DNA of 64,000 bases from contig CASFGO010000017.1 in NCBI GenBank assembly GCA_949294335.1, positions 1 to 64,000 on the forward strand, given 5' to 3'. Both the position numbers and the translations under genes were made by a program. Within the stretch, counting starts at the first letter, position 1, and each line of letters begins with the position of its first letter. Shown here piece by piece: positions 16,449 to 25,894 of this stretch. The notes beneath the pieces were generated by a model. That model searched no databases. It was not told the origin of the DNA and was given only the letters and a program-made list of their open reading frames with translations. This stretch comes from an uncultured bacterium (lineage in GTDB: Bacteria; Cyanobacteriota; Vampirovibrionia; Gastranaerophilales; Gastranaerophilaceae).

Positions 16449-16961
16449 ATGGCATTAGTATATTTAAGTTTAGGTTCAAATAAAGGCGATAGAGTAGGCT
16501 ACATCCAACAAGCTACTAGTTTATTAAATGGTTTTGACGGGATAAATGTAGTTCAATCTTCATCATTATATGAAACCGAGCCTTGGGGAGTAGAATCTGA
16601 GAATTGGTTTGTTAATGCAGTAATTCAGATTAGTACAAATTTATTACCAACACAGCTACTTAAACAATGTCAAAAAATTGAGACGATGTTAGGACGCAAT
16701 AGAGATACTGAAGGACGTTATGGAGATAGAACTATTGATATAGATATTTTATTCTATGATGATAAAATTATCTCTGAAGAATTTGAAGGACAAAAACTAA
16801 TTATACCTCATATTCATTTTCATGAACGTGCTTTTACATTAGTACCAATGTTAGAATTGGCACCTGAATTTATTCATCCTGCATTTAAGAAAACTATATC
16901 AGAATTACACGATGATTTAGCGACTCCAGAAATGGTTTATTTATATGGGACAAGAATCTAA
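16449..16961 (+). CDS. folK: 2-amino-4-hydroxy-6-hydroxymethyldihydropteridine pyrophosphokinase
   Basis: 170-residue HPPK that transfers pyrophosphate from ATP to 6-hydroxymethyl-dihydropterin, a step of folate synthesis. Motifs are VYLSLGSNKGDR, SSLYETEPWGVESENWFVNAV, LGRNRDTEGRYGDRTIDIDILFYDD and LIIPHIHFHERAFTLVPMLELAPEF. Length fits the monofunctional enzyme. The gene overlaps the following flavoprotein gene by 17 bases. Neither folP nor folB is nearby, but glyA, which uses folate, is about 3 kb upstream. Confidence 0.96.
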   Translation: MALVYLSLGSNKGDRVGYIQQATSLLNGFDGINVVQSSSLYETEPWGVESENWFVNAVIQISTNLLPTQLLKQCQKIETMLGRNRDTEGRYGDRTIDIDILFYDDKIISEEFEGQKLIIPHIHFHERAFTLVPMLELAPEFIHPAFKKTISELHDDLATPEMVYLYGTRI

Positions 16962-18102
16962 ATTAAATATTGGCATTCTTGGTGGCGGCCCTGCAGGTTG
17001 TATGGCTGCATATTTTTTACAAGATGCATTCAATGTTACGATAATTGATTATTCTTCAATTCTAAGAACAATACTGCCAACAGGTGGAGGAAGATGCAAT
17101 TTGGCGAATTACGAATTTGATTTTATGGAATTAGCCAAAAACTACCCAAGGGGTGAAAAGTTTTTATATTCTATTTTTTCGAAGTATTCAACAGGCGAAA
17201 CACTTGCAACTTTTGAAGAATTAGGAATAAAAACATATGTACAAGAAGATAATAGAGTATTTCCGGAATCAAATTCTTCAAAAGATGTTAGAAATAAATT
17301 TTTAGCAAAATTAAAAAATGTTATTATCAAAAAAGAAAAAGGCTTAAGAATCGAACCTGCAGAAGAAAAAATTAAACTTATTACGGATATGAATTCATAT
17401 TATTTTGATAAGTTAATTATAGCAATAGGAGGCCATTCTTCTTTTGATTTAGTTTCAAGATTAGGATTAGATATAGTTACTCCAATCCCTTCACTAGTAG
17501 GTTTAGTAACACGAGAAAGCTTAAAACCTTTAGCAGGAATTTCTTTAACAAATGTTTATTGCCAAGGACTAACAGGGGATATCCTTTTTACTCATAAAGG
17601 AATATCTGGACCTTTAATTTATAAAATATCATCACTAAAGGCAAGAGATAAAAAACCATATTCTCTAAATATAAATTTACTGTCACAAAATATTGATTTA
17701 CAGAATTTACTCAATACAAACCCGCATAAACAAATTAATAATTTATTATCTGACTTTTTTCCGCAAAAATTAGCAAACTATTTACTCGATTATTCTAAAA
17801 TTGATAAAACTCTTAAATGTCATCAAATTAATGGTGCGCAAAGAGATATAATATTAAATATTATTCATAATTTCACAATAACAGTAACAGACGTCAATAA
17901 AGATGGTGAAGTTGTTACATCTGGTGGAATAAGTTTAAAAGAACTAAATCCTAAAACAATGGAATCAAGAAAAATAAAAAACTTATATTTTATAGGTGAA
18001 GTAATAGATGTTGATGGATTTTGTGGAGGATTTAATTTGCAAAATTGTTGGTCTACAGCATATGTTGCTGCAAATTCAATTCTTGATTCAAATATAGTTT
18101 AA
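16945..18102 (+). CDS. BaiN/HI0933-type FAD-dependent oxidoreductase
   Basis: 385 residues. The N-terminal Rossmann motif GILGGGPAGCMAA (10-22) binds FAD. PTGGGRCNLAN is diagnostic for the HI0933/YhiN (BaiN) family, with FTHKGISGPLIYKISS and the C-terminal VTSGGISLKELNPKTMESRKIKNLYFIGEVIDVDGFCGGFNLQNCWSTAYVA. The family reduces unknown substrates; one member acts on bile-acid intermediates in gut Clostridia, which is not enough to predict the substrate here. ATG lies inside the end of folK (17-base overlap), so translation is probably coupled. Confidence 0.9.
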   Translation: MGQESKLNIGILGGGPAGCMAAYFLQDAFNVTIIDYSSILRTILPTGGGRCNLANYEFDFMELAKNYPRGEKFLYSIFSKYSTGETLATFEELGIKTYVQEDNRVFPESNSSKDVRNKFLAKLKNVIIKKEKGLRIEPAEEKIKLITDMNSYYFDKLIIAIGGHSSFDLVSRLGLDIVTPIPSLVGLVTRESLKPLAGISLTNVYCQGLTGDILFTHKGISGPLIYKISSLKARDKKPYSLNINLLSQNIDLQNLLNTNPHKQINNLLSDFFPQKLANYLLDYSKIDKTLKCHQINGAQRDIILNIIHNFTITVTDVNKDGEVVTSGGISLKELNPKTMESRKIKNLYFIGEVIDVDGFCGGFNLQNCWSTAYVAANSILDSNIV

Positions 18103-18128
18103 AAGAACTATGTTTTATTACTAAAATA

Positions 18129-18137
18129 TGGTATTAT
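18129..18137 (+). promoter_or_regulatory. Extended -10 promoter
   Basis: TGG-TATTAT (18129-18137) lies 18 bases before the ATG at 18156, and a GGTAGAG ribosome-binding site fits between. This promoter would give a short-leadered transcript for the four-gene set 18156-24006. Confidence 0.45.
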
Positions 18138-18155
18138 TGTTTTGGTAGAGATTTC

Positions 18156-18656
18156 ATGAATAAAGAATTTATAATTGAAAAAATAAAATCAAATAAAAGG
18201 TATTTAAATAATGAGGATTTACTTGAATGTTTTGTAAATTCGGTTTTTGCATATATTGATGAAGATGTTATTAACTCTTTAGATGAAAACCTCAGAAATA
18301 AATATCTAGATAAAATCATTGCAAAGTCAATTATTAAAGTTTTAAAACAAAATTCACGATATAAAATATCTGATTCTTCATCACTTACAAGAATTGATTA
18401 TAGTTTATTTAACTATGATAATAAAAGATATTTTTTGAAAACTACTCCATCTATTGATAAGTTAAAACAATTATATCAATTTATAAATAAATTAGAAGAA
18501 AATAATAAGTCTAAATTTCTTGATGTTATAATGTATAAGTACCAAGAAAAGCAGAAATTAAATGAATTAGTAGACTCAACAAATCTATCTAAAAATGAAT
18601 TAGTGGATATCTTGTTTGAATTATCAGATTATGCCAATAGGATTGTAAAAAGATGA
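18156..18656 (+). CDS. Hypothetical protein with a sigma-region-4-like C-terminus
   Basis: 166 residues, soluble and strongly charged. The last ~55 residues (LEENNKSKFLDVIMYKYQEKQKLNELVDSTNLSKNELVDILFELSDYANRIVKR) have the spacing of a helix-turn-helix of the sigma-70 region 4 type, without the usual glycine-rich turn. The first half has no recognisable region 2, so I do not call it a sigma factor. It might be a DNA-binding regulator or only an all-alpha adaptor. It overlaps the zinc-ribbon gene by 4 bases, so the two products are probably made together. Confidence 0.65.
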   Translation: MNKEFIIEKIKSNKRYLNNEDLLECFVNSVFAYIDEDVINSLDENLRNKYLDKIIAKSIIKVLKQNSRYKISDSSSLTRIDYSLFNYDNKRYFLKTTPSIDKLKQLYQFINKLEENNKSKFLDVIMYKYQEKQKLNELVDSTNLSKNELVDILFELSDYANRIVKR

Positions 18657-21601
18657 AATGTCCCAAATGTAATGCTCAATTAGAAAATAATACAATTAAA
18701 TGTCCGGTATGTGGTACTCGAATAGGGAGATTATGCCCTACTTGTAAAACTTATAATCTTATAACAAATAGAATTTGTGAATCTTGCGGAGAAGAATTAC
18801 TAAAAATTTGTCCAAAATGTAATGCTATAAATTTGCCTACATCGTCATTATGTAGAAAATGTGGTTCAAACTTAATAAATAATAATCAAGTACAAAATGA
18901 TACAGAACTGGAAACAGAAGCAGTTAAATATAATGCTAATTATTACAGTTTTGCAGCTGCCCAAGATGCAATCATTACAGCGATTGAAGCACAAAACATA
19001 AAAGTTGTTTCTGTTAATGGAAATAATGAATTAGGAAAAGATGTTATATTCAAGAAATTAATGAGTAGAACTTCTTCAATGGGTGTAGCTTGGCTAATGG
19101 GTAAATGCAATCCTCATACACAATTAACGCCTCTTGGATTCTTTCAAAATGTACTATTAAATTTATTTAATGTAACTAATTTTTGTTCTAATAAAGCTCA
19201 ATTAAAACGAGAATCTGTAAAATTCTTTAAACAAGATTTTGATAATTTATCTGTTAAAGAAATCTATGATTTATTAAACATTTTATATCCTGAAAATATA
19301 GATCAATTCCAAAACATCCAAAATAATAAACAAAACACAATAAAAATTATTGTAAAAATATTTGAAACAATCTTAGGTAAAATGAATTCAGTTTTAGTTG
19401 TTGAAAATATTGAGTATATTGATAGTTTTTCATATGAAATTTTAAATATTTTGATATCAAATGATTTCATAAGAGAGAAATTAACTCTAATTCTTAGTTT
19501 CGCAAAAGAACAATCTGGTATTAATTGTCTTAACTTACCTTGTTTGCAAGATAACAATTATGCTGATGTATCAATTTTACCTTTTTCAAAAGAACAAATT
19601 GAACCTATTTTTGAAAACTATAAAAATATTTCATTAGATGATGATTTAAAATCAAAAATTCTACATTTTGGAGAAGATAATCCTATATTAATAGATCAAT
19701 TAATTAATTTAATCTCAGATGCAACAAGTGCCAAAAAAGAAATTAAATTAGCTAACAACTTGAAAGATGTATTACAATATAGGTTAGAAATATTAAAAGC
19801 TACAGATAATTATACTTATTTAGTTTTATGTGCTTGTTCAATTTTGGGATTTAAATTTTATCCGTATATTCTAAATTCATTCTATAATATGAGCTTGGAA
19901 CAAGTTGAAGCAAGAATTACCAAGTTAGTAAAACTTAATTATTTAGTTCCTACAAACAATTCAAGCTTTGAATTTAAATCTTTAAATATGTGGTCAACAC
20001 TCATAGATTTATTTAAGCACGATGAACAAATCTTTACCAATGTAAATCAAGCATTATATCCGTTATTATCATCATATACATTGTCAACAATGGCAATTTT
20101 AGGCTTTATAAGTCAAAATCTTGATTCAGAAGAACAAACATTTGCAATTTGGACAAGATGTACTCAATATGCAGCATACATTGGAGATACAGGCCTTTAT
20201 ATAATCCTACAAAAACAAATTCTTAATATAATTGATAGTATAAATTTAACTCAAAAAGATTTAGTAAAAAGAACTATTTATGCAGAGTTAGGAAAACTTT
20301 TAGAGCCTGATAATCCACAATTAGCAATGGAATATTTACCAAAAGCAATTGTTTTATTATCAGACGCTGATTTTGTAGAAAAAATTGAATTACTAGGTTA
20401 TCTAGCATCTTGCTCTATGAAATTGAATAATTATCATGGAGTTTTAGAATGTATTAATTCAACACTGCCTCTTATTCCAGATAATTTCCCGGTTGAAGTT
20501 GCAATGTTAAAAACAAGAGAAGTATTGCCTCTACTAAAATTAGGTAATGTTGGAGAAATAGTAAATTTAATTGACAATGATATTTTACCAGTTTTAGAAA
20601 ATTCTCTAAACAATAAATTAATTTGCAAAACTATTGATATAGATACAATTTTTGAAGCTTGGTTAAAAACAAACTTAAATTTTGCAAAAGCTCTTGTATA
20701 TCAAGGAGATAATAGAGCTTTTGCAATTATTGACTTGCTTATAAATACTTGTAATTCTAATCAAATTGATAACTTAGAATTAACCTTAAAAATTAATACA
20801 ATACTAGCCTTTGCAAGTACAATGTTTGGAGATATAAGATCTTCAATAGAAATCTTAGATAAATTATTAGCATCTGAAAATATTCCACCAAAAATTTTAT
20901 CTGAAATTAATTTTATTGGAATTCTTAACAGATTCTTTATGAATAAAGATGATTTATCTTATGATGAATTATATCAAGCAGCTCAATATGCTGATAATAT
21001 AGGTGATGACTTCACTAAAAACATATTGAAACTTATTCTAGGCAGATTAATGCAAGATAGAACTTCTGCAAAAGAGGCTGCAAATATTTATGCAAAACAA
21101 ATTGAATATTTTGCAGAAAAACAAAATGCTATCGGAGTTTTATTAGGTTGGTATTTTATATCAAAAGCCAAAATGATAATAGATGGGCCTGTTGAAGCTT
21201 TAGATATTGCAACTAAAGCATTAGACATTGCAGAAAGTGCTACAATATCAAATCATTATTTCTCATTGTTACTTAATAAACTCATAGGTGAAATATATTT
21301 AGCATTACAAGATTTTGAATCAGCTAAAATGTATATCGAAAAAGCATTAATTATTGCTAAAAATTATAATATAAGATACCAATTAGCAGAATTATATCTA
21401 CTGTATTCAAAATATCTACAAGACTATGCATTAACAGTTAGTGATAAAAAAATTGATTATGTCCTTAATGCTCAACAAATGAATAAAAAAGCAAGATTAA
21501 TTGCTGAAGACATAAAAATTATCTCATTATTATCAGCTGTTGAAAGAGCAGAAACTGTTCTAAGTTCATTCTGCCAAATGAATGGGATTGCATTAAAATA
21601 A
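18653..21601 (+). CDS. Triple zinc-ribbon, degenerate NTPase and TPR-like protein
   Basis: 982 residues, cytoplasmic. Residues 3-70 carry six CxxC pairs (Cys3/6, 17/20, 28/31, 42/45, 53/56, 67/70), making three tandem zinc ribbons of the DZR type. A P-loop-like segment follows, NGNNELGKD (122-130), where Asp130 replaces the Ser/Thr that normally binds Mg; LVVENIEYID (248-257) stands where Walker B belongs. From about 450 to the end the protein is a helical, TPR-like solenoid. This is the layout of STAND/AAA_16 signalling ATPases, but nucleotide hydrolysis is doubtful. It is probably a scaffold or sensor working with the neighbouring TPR protein and lipoprotein. Confidence 0.8.
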   Translation: MKCPKCNAQLENNTIKCPVCGTRIGRLCPTCKTYNLITNRICESCGEELLKICPKCNAINLPTSSLCRKCGSNLINNNQVQNDTELETEAVKYNANYYSFAAAQDAIITAIEAQNIKVVSVNGNNELGKDVIFKKLMSRTSSMGVAWLMGKCNPHTQLTPLGFFQNVLLNLFNVTNFCSNKAQLKRESVKFFKQDFDNLSVKEIYDLLNILYPENIDQFQNIQNNKQNTIKIIVKIFETILGKMNSVLVVENIEYIDSFSYEILNILISNDFIREKLTLILSFAKEQSGINCLNLPCLQDNNYADVSILPFSKEQIEPIFENYKNISLDDDLKSKILHFGEDNPILIDQLINLISDATSAKKEIKLANNLKDVLQYRLEILKATDNYTYLVLCACSILGFKFYPYILNSFYNMSLEQVEARITKLVKLNYLVPTNNSSFEFKSLNMWSTLIDLFKHDEQIFTNVNQALYPLLSSYTLSTMAILGFISQNLDSEEQTFAIWTRCTQYAAYIGDTGLYIILQKQILNIIDSINLTQKDLVKRTIYAELGKLLEPDNPQLAMEYLPKAIVLLSDADFVEKIELLGYLASCSMKLNNYHGVLECINSTLPLIPDNFPVEVAMLKTREVLPLLKLGNVGEIVNLIDNDILPVLENSLNNKLICKTIDIDTIFEAWLKTNLNFAKALVYQGDNRAFAIIDLLINTCNSNQIDNLELTLKINTILAFASTMFGDIRSSIEILDKLLASENIPPKILSEINFIGILNRFFMNKDDLSYDELYQAAQYADNIGDDFTKNILKLILGRLMQDRTSAKEAANIYAKQIEYFAEKQNAIGVLLGWYFISKAKMIIDGPVEALDIATKALDIAESATISNHYFSLLLNKLIGEIYLALQDFESAKMYIEKALIIAKNYNIRYQLAELYLLYSKYLQDYALTVSDKKIDYVLNAQQMNKKARLIAEDIKIISLLSAVERAETVLSSFCQMNGIALK

Positions 21602-21619
21602 ATTAAAGGAATATTTAAC

Positions 21620-23602
21620 ATGAATAAAAATAAAATAGTTTTATTATTAGCAATTTTATTATTTACACAAGTCGGTTCAAATGCCAAAATGACTAAAGAA
21701 GCTCATAATTTATATAAAACAGCTTCAATGTATGAACATAATCAAGATTACCAAAATGCAATTAAATATTTAGAAAAAGCTGTTGCGATTAATGGAGATG
21801 ACTCTATTTTGTATACCAAATTAGCAGGCTTATATTCTAATATTGGAGATAATGCAACATCACTTTCTTATTATAAAAAGGCTTTAAAATTAAATCCTGC
21901 TGATGGTTTTTTATATGTAAGTATTGGAAATATTCTTCAATCTATGGGAGATTATGAAAATGCATATAACTCATATAAGCAAGCACAAAAACTTTGTCCT
22001 GAGTATAAATATAACTATTTAAACTTAGCAAGTGTTGAATCATATCAAAAAAAATATAATGAATCGATTGACGATTATAAAAAGTTTCTTCAATCATACC
22101 CTGATAATCAATTAGCAAGAGAAAGTATTGCTAGAACATATTTAGAAGCCGGAAATATTGACTCGTCCATTAAAGAATATAAAAAAGCATATGAAGCAGC
22201 ACCAAACACATTTAAAGATTATATAAATTACGGTACAGCATTATTTAAGTCAAATGATTATGATAATACAATAAAAATACTAACTAAATCTTTAGAAAAC
22301 TCTCCTGACAGTGTTAAAGCATATTCTCAACTAGCATTGTCTTATCAAGCATTAGATAAAAATCAAGAAGCAGAAAAGGCATTTAACAAAACATTTGAAT
22401 TAGAACCAAATTTATATGATTTAAGGTTTGATTATGGGAATTTGCTTGCGTCAATGGATAAAAATGAAGAAGCAATAGTTCAATATAAAAAATTTTTAGA
22501 AGCTTATCCTGATAATGTTGATGCTAATAAAAATTTAGCATTAATGTATAAAAAACAAGACAATATTGATTTAGCAATATTAAATTATGAAAAAGCTTAT
22601 AGCAAAGCTCCAAATGATTCAGATATTCAAAAAGAATTAGCATTTTGTTATCACAAAAAAGAAGATTACAAAAAAGCTCTAAAATTTTATGATTTAGCCC
22701 TTAAAGAAACACCTAATGACTATGATTTAAGATACAACAAAGCTCTTGCTTTACAAGCTGATAAGTCGTATATGGCTGCAATTGAAATATACAAGGCTTT
22801 ATTATATGAAAAAGAAAATCCAGAAGTTGAAACTCATTTAAATACTGCATTATTATCATTAGGTTACGATTTAATTGATAAAGGACAATATTTACAAGCA
22901 GGATTAGCATTTGAAGAAGCATTAGCAAATGATGAGAAGTTAGCTTCTGCATATTTTGGTTTAGCTTTATCTAATAAATATTTAAAAAATGATAAAAAAG
23001 CTAGCTATTATTTTGAAAAAGCAATTGAAATAGATAGCAACAATGTTGAATACAAGAATGAATTTGATTCTTATAAAGCATCTTTAGTTAAACAATCTAA
23101 AGAAAATCCAAAAGAAGATAATTTATCAGATGTTGAAAAATTAATAGCTCAAGGAGATTCAGCTTATAAAACAAAAGACTATAAACAAGCAATATCTTGT
23201 TATTCTAAAGCAATTGTTATTACCCCAAATGATAAAGAAATTTTATTAAAATTAGGGAATTTGAATAGAATTACTAAAAATTTAAATAAAGCTACATATT
23301 ATTACAATGAAGCAATAAAAATTGATAATAATTACTCTGATGCATGGTTTAATTTAGGTCTTACTTATGCAAATCAAAGAAATTTTAATAGTGCAATTGA
23401 TTGCTTTAACAAAGTAATTTCAATAGATTCAGATTATGCATTAGCATATTATGCTTTAGGTCTGGCTTACGAGTTAAAAAATGATAACGATAAAGCTGTT
23501 GAAAATTACATAAAATACACAAAATATGAAAAAGATAAAAAACTTGTAGATACAGTAAATAATAAAATACAGCAGCTACAACAAACACAACAATTACCAT
23601 AA
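21620..23602 (+). CDS. Secreted TPR-repeat protein
   Basis: 660 residues. An N-terminal signal sequence (KNKIVLLLAILLFTQVGSNA, about 2-22) is followed by a nearly continuous array of 34-residue tetratricopeptide repeats. Clear units include YSNIGDNATSLSYYKKALKLNPADG, YQKKYNESIDDYKKFLQSYPDN, YHKKEDYKKALKFYDLALKETPND and YANQRNFNSAIDCFNKVISIDSDYA. A linker near 490-505 (SKENPKEDNLSD) splits the array in two. AAAGGA precedes the ATG, 18 bases after the zinc-ribbon gene, and the stop shares its last base with the lipoprotein start. It is likely a periplasmic protein-protein scaffold. Confidence 0.88.
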   Translation: MNKNKIVLLLAILLFTQVGSNAKMTKEAHNLYKTASMYEHNQDYQNAIKYLEKAVAINGDDSILYTKLAGLYSNIGDNATSLSYYKKALKLNPADGFLYVSIGNILQSMGDYENAYNSYKQAQKLCPEYKYNYLNLASVESYQKKYNESIDDYKKFLQSYPDNQLARESIARTYLEAGNIDSSIKEYKKAYEAAPNTFKDYINYGTALFKSNDYDNTIKILTKSLENSPDSVKAYSQLALSYQALDKNQEAEKAFNKTFELEPNLYDLRFDYGNLLASMDKNEEAIVQYKKFLEAYPDNVDANKNLALMYKKQDNIDLAILNYEKAYSKAPNDSDIQKELAFCYHKKEDYKKALKFYDLALKETPNDYDLRYNKALALQADKSYMAAIEIYKALLYEKENPEVETHLNTALLSLGYDLIDKGQYLQAGLAFEEALANDEKLASAYFGLALSNKYLKNDKKASYYFEKAIEIDSNNVEYKNEFDSYKASLVKQSKENPKEDNLSDVEKLIAQGDSAYKTKDYKQAISCYSKAIVITPNDKEILLKLGNLNRITKNLNKATYYYNEAIKIDNNYSDAWFNLGLTYANQRNFNSAIDCFNKVISIDSDYALAYYALGLAYELKNDNDKAVENYIKYTKYEKDKKLVDTVNNKIQQLQQTQQLP

Positions 23603-24006
23603 TGAAAAAAATATTTTTAATATTTTCAATATTTATATTACTATGCACGGGTTGCAATGAAAAAGAGCATGCAAATATTTTATTCAATTCAGAACCAATA
23701 ACTTTTGAAACAATAATGTATCCTAAAAAAGTATTTGCAGAAGGGCAACGTATATATTATTTGTTTTTTACTCCTGAAAAATTAAATTGCGAATTTATAA
23801 GAGTACAAGTATTCAAAGTCAGTGATACAATAAATCGAGGGGGATATACTATTTACTGGACAAATGATTATAGAGTAATGAAACAAAATATTTATTACTA
23901 CTACAATAATTTTACAATTCATCAAAAAGGTCGATATGTGATGCAAGTCTTTTCTATAAATAACCTAGGAAAACCTTTAGCTTATAACGAATTTTTTATA
24001 AGATAG
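23602..24006 (+). CDS. Putative lipoprotein
   Basis: 134 residues beginning MKKIFLIFSIFILLCTGC, a signal peptide with a lipobox (LCTGC) and acylation predicted at Cys18. The mature part is beta-rich, with many Tyr, Phe and Asn, and looks like a small sandwich fold (VFAEGQRIYYLFFTPEKLNCEFIRVQVFK; GRYVMQVFSINNLGKPLAYNEFF). No family recognised. The ATG overlaps the TPR-gene stop by one base (TAATG), so it is probably made with, and partners, that protein. The 3' end overlaps the convergent gene by 25 bases. Confidence 0.8.
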   Translation: MKKIFLIFSIFILLCTGCNEKEHANILFNSEPITFETIMYPKKVFAEGQRIYYLFFTPEKLNCEFIRVQVFKVSDTINRGGYTIYWTNDYRVMKQNIYYYYNNFTIHQKGRYVMQVFSINNLGKPLAYNEFFIR

Positions 24007-24746
24007 TCTGAAAAACTGAAGTTTTTAGGGAATTTTTCTTTTGTAAACATATTCATATTATTTTTAATTACACCCACAGGAGTATTACTATATATAATTT
24101 TTGCAACATCAATTATATATTCTTCTTTTGTTACATTATCAAGAATATATTTTATTTTTGGGAGTAATTTAATTTTTTCTGCATCTGCTTTTTCATTTAT
24201 TAAAATGCTAATTGCATTAAGAAATTTTTTTTGTTCAGACAAATCATTATTTTGCTTCATACTTGGAAGTATGTATTTAATAAATGGTATTGATGCTATA
24301 AATTGTGTTTTTAAATTTTTATTTGAAATAGCACCTGCAGCTAATGCTGATAAATAATATTTTGAAGTTAATATATCAGCTTGATTTAATAATTCCCAAG
24401 TAAAATCTAAAGCTTCTTGATTTTCATACGAAGCATCTTTAAACGGACTAAGTAAAATATTTAAAGGGACCTCTAAATCAATTCCTTTTAGTGGTTTGAT
24501 TGATATTTCAATTATTTTTATTACAAGAGGTAAATATTTAGGATTTACTTCTTTTAATTTTTCTAAGTTGAGTTTAACAGATGGAATAAAATTTGAATAC
24601 CTTAATAATTCCCCACGCATTATTGAACTTTTAATTTCTATATCTTGATAAGACTTTTTCTCTTGATTTATAGAATCAGTCATATTAAGACTTTGTTTAA
24701 AGTTAGATTTTATTGATGATGTAACTGTTTTTTTTAATTCTTTCAT
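23982..24746 (-). CDS. Hypothetical alpha-helical protein (254 aa)
   Basis: AGGA lies about 7 bases before the ATG. The protein has a basic, Ser/Thr-rich N-terminus without a signal peptide, then a predicted all-helical body rich in Leu, Ile and Lys (for example YLPLVIKIIEISIKPLKGIDLEVPLNILLSPF and LLPKIKYILDNV), resembling an ARM/HEAT-like solenoid in periodicity. I recognise no family. It is convergent with the lipoprotein gene (25-base overlap) and upstream of nothing obvious: the glutamate synthase operon ends 80 bases to its right and runs the same way. Confidence 0.65.
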   Translation of the reverse strand: MKELKKTVTSSIKSNFKQSLNMTDSINQEKKSYQDIEIKSSIMRGELLRYSNFIPSVKLNLEKLKEVNPKYLPLVIKIIEISIKPLKGIDLEVPLNILLSPFKDASYENQEALDFTWELLNQADILTSKYYLSALAAGAISNKNLKTQFIASIPFIKYILPSMKQNNDLSEQKKFLNAISILINEKADAEKIKLLPKIKYILDNVTKEEYIIDVAKIIYSNTPVGVIKNNMNMFTKEKFPKNFSFSDYLIKNSL

Positions 24747-24826
24747 AACTTAATTCCTAATATATAAAATAATAAAATATTAAATTATTGCTAGGTTGTA
24801 AATAAGATTTTACAATTCATTTTAAT

Positions 24827-25888
24827 TTAGCTAATTTCTTTCTTATTGTCTTTCATGTCCCAAGCATTCTTTGGACATACAGTTGCACAAAAAGAACAAC
24901 CAATACATTTATCATCACTAACTGAATAATCCTCATTAATGGCATTTTGAGGACAATTATTAATACACATTTTACAATTTACACATTTTTCTTTATTCCA
25001 TATTGGCTGTTGTAAACGTCCACCCCCAGTTGCAGCAAGAGGATAAACCTTATAGTCATCTTCAATAAAATCCCCAAATATTCCACCATCAATCCAATTT
25101 TTTTCGTGAAATTCTTTTACCGAAATTTTAGTAGTCCTTTTCTCTAATGGTAAAGGAACAATTTTTTTCCATTCGCTGAAGTTTAATAAAGTATCTTTAA
25201 GCCCTCTTTTATCGATTGCCGTAAGAAACCTATCCATACCACTGTTGAGAAAATCAATATCAGATTTTTCTAGGTTTTTAATTTCGACACAAGATGCTAC
25301 TCCCTTAATTGGTCCCCTAACATATATCAGACCTCCAACCATTCCAACACAAGAACGATTCCCTAAAACAGAATCAGTATCATTACAGTTAAAACCACAA
25401 ATAACTGCAATTCCACCACTCATAAATTCAAAGCTAAATGAGCCTGTATTTTTAAGCACCCAAAGTTCAGGTTGAGAGTATTTAGGATCATATTTCATTA
25501 ATGCACCAGAACGAGTCCCGACTCTTCCTGAAACATAAATATTACCACTTGCAGCACAATGCCCTGCAGTATCTCCACAATCGCCTTTTACTATAATATC
25601 TGCACCAGAATTTAACCAACCAACATCAGCAGGTGTTGAGCCTTGAACATAGATAGTTGTTCCTTTTCTAGCCATAGCCCCAACTCTTTGACCGGGATTA
25701 GTAATAGTAAAAGTAAGATTTTTATCTTTTTCTTTAGCCCAAGAAGAACCTCCGATATCATGTTGTCCACAGGCATTTATTTCAAAATCTGTATAACCTT
25801 CGTTAATTTTTTCTTGAATTTCAAGTAATAAATCTTGTGTTGAAATTCTATTATTTTTTATTAATCCATCAATTTTTATCGTTTTCAT
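24827..25888 (-). CDS. Glutamate synthase GXGXG domain with ferredoxin module
   Basis: 353 residues: the C-terminal structural beta-helix domain of glutamate synthase as a separate protein. Its glycine-rich repeats include AGQ-like GGSSWAKEKD, NPGQRVGAMARKGTTIYVQG, DIIVKGDCGDTAGHCAASGNIYVSG and GRVGTRSGALMKYDP. A C-terminal module with two 4Fe-4S clusters follows (CVNCKMCINNCP and CIGCSFCATVCP). This three-polypeptide arrangement is the archaeal/thermotogal type. It is the last gene of the operon, 6 bases after the FMN-domain gene. Together the three proteins convert glutamine and 2-oxoglutarate to glutamate using low-potential electrons, probably from ferredoxin. Confidence 0.88.
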   Translation of the reverse strand: MKTIKIDGLIKNNRISTQDLLLEIQEKINEGYTDFEINACGQHDIGGSSWAKEKDKNLTFTITNPGQRVGAMARKGTTIYVQGSTPADVGWLNSGADIIVKGDCGDTAGHCAASGNIYVSGRVGTRSGALMKYDPKYSQPELWVLKNTGSFSFEFMSGGIAVICGFNCNDTDSVLGNRSCVGMVGGLIYVRGPIKGVASCVEIKNLEKSDIDFLNSGMDRFLTAIDKRGLKDTLLNFSEWKKIVPLPLEKRTTKISVKEFHEKNWIDGGIFGDFIEDDYKVYPLAATGGGRLQQPIWNKEKCVNCKMCINNCPQNAINEDYSVSDDKCIGCSFCATVCPKNAWDMKDNKKEIS

Positions 25889-25894
25889 ACTAAC

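Noticed and set aside
18156..18656. Calling the 166-residue protein a sigma factor
   Set aside because: No region 2 is visible, and the region-4-like helices lack the usual glycine turn, so only a resemblance is reported.
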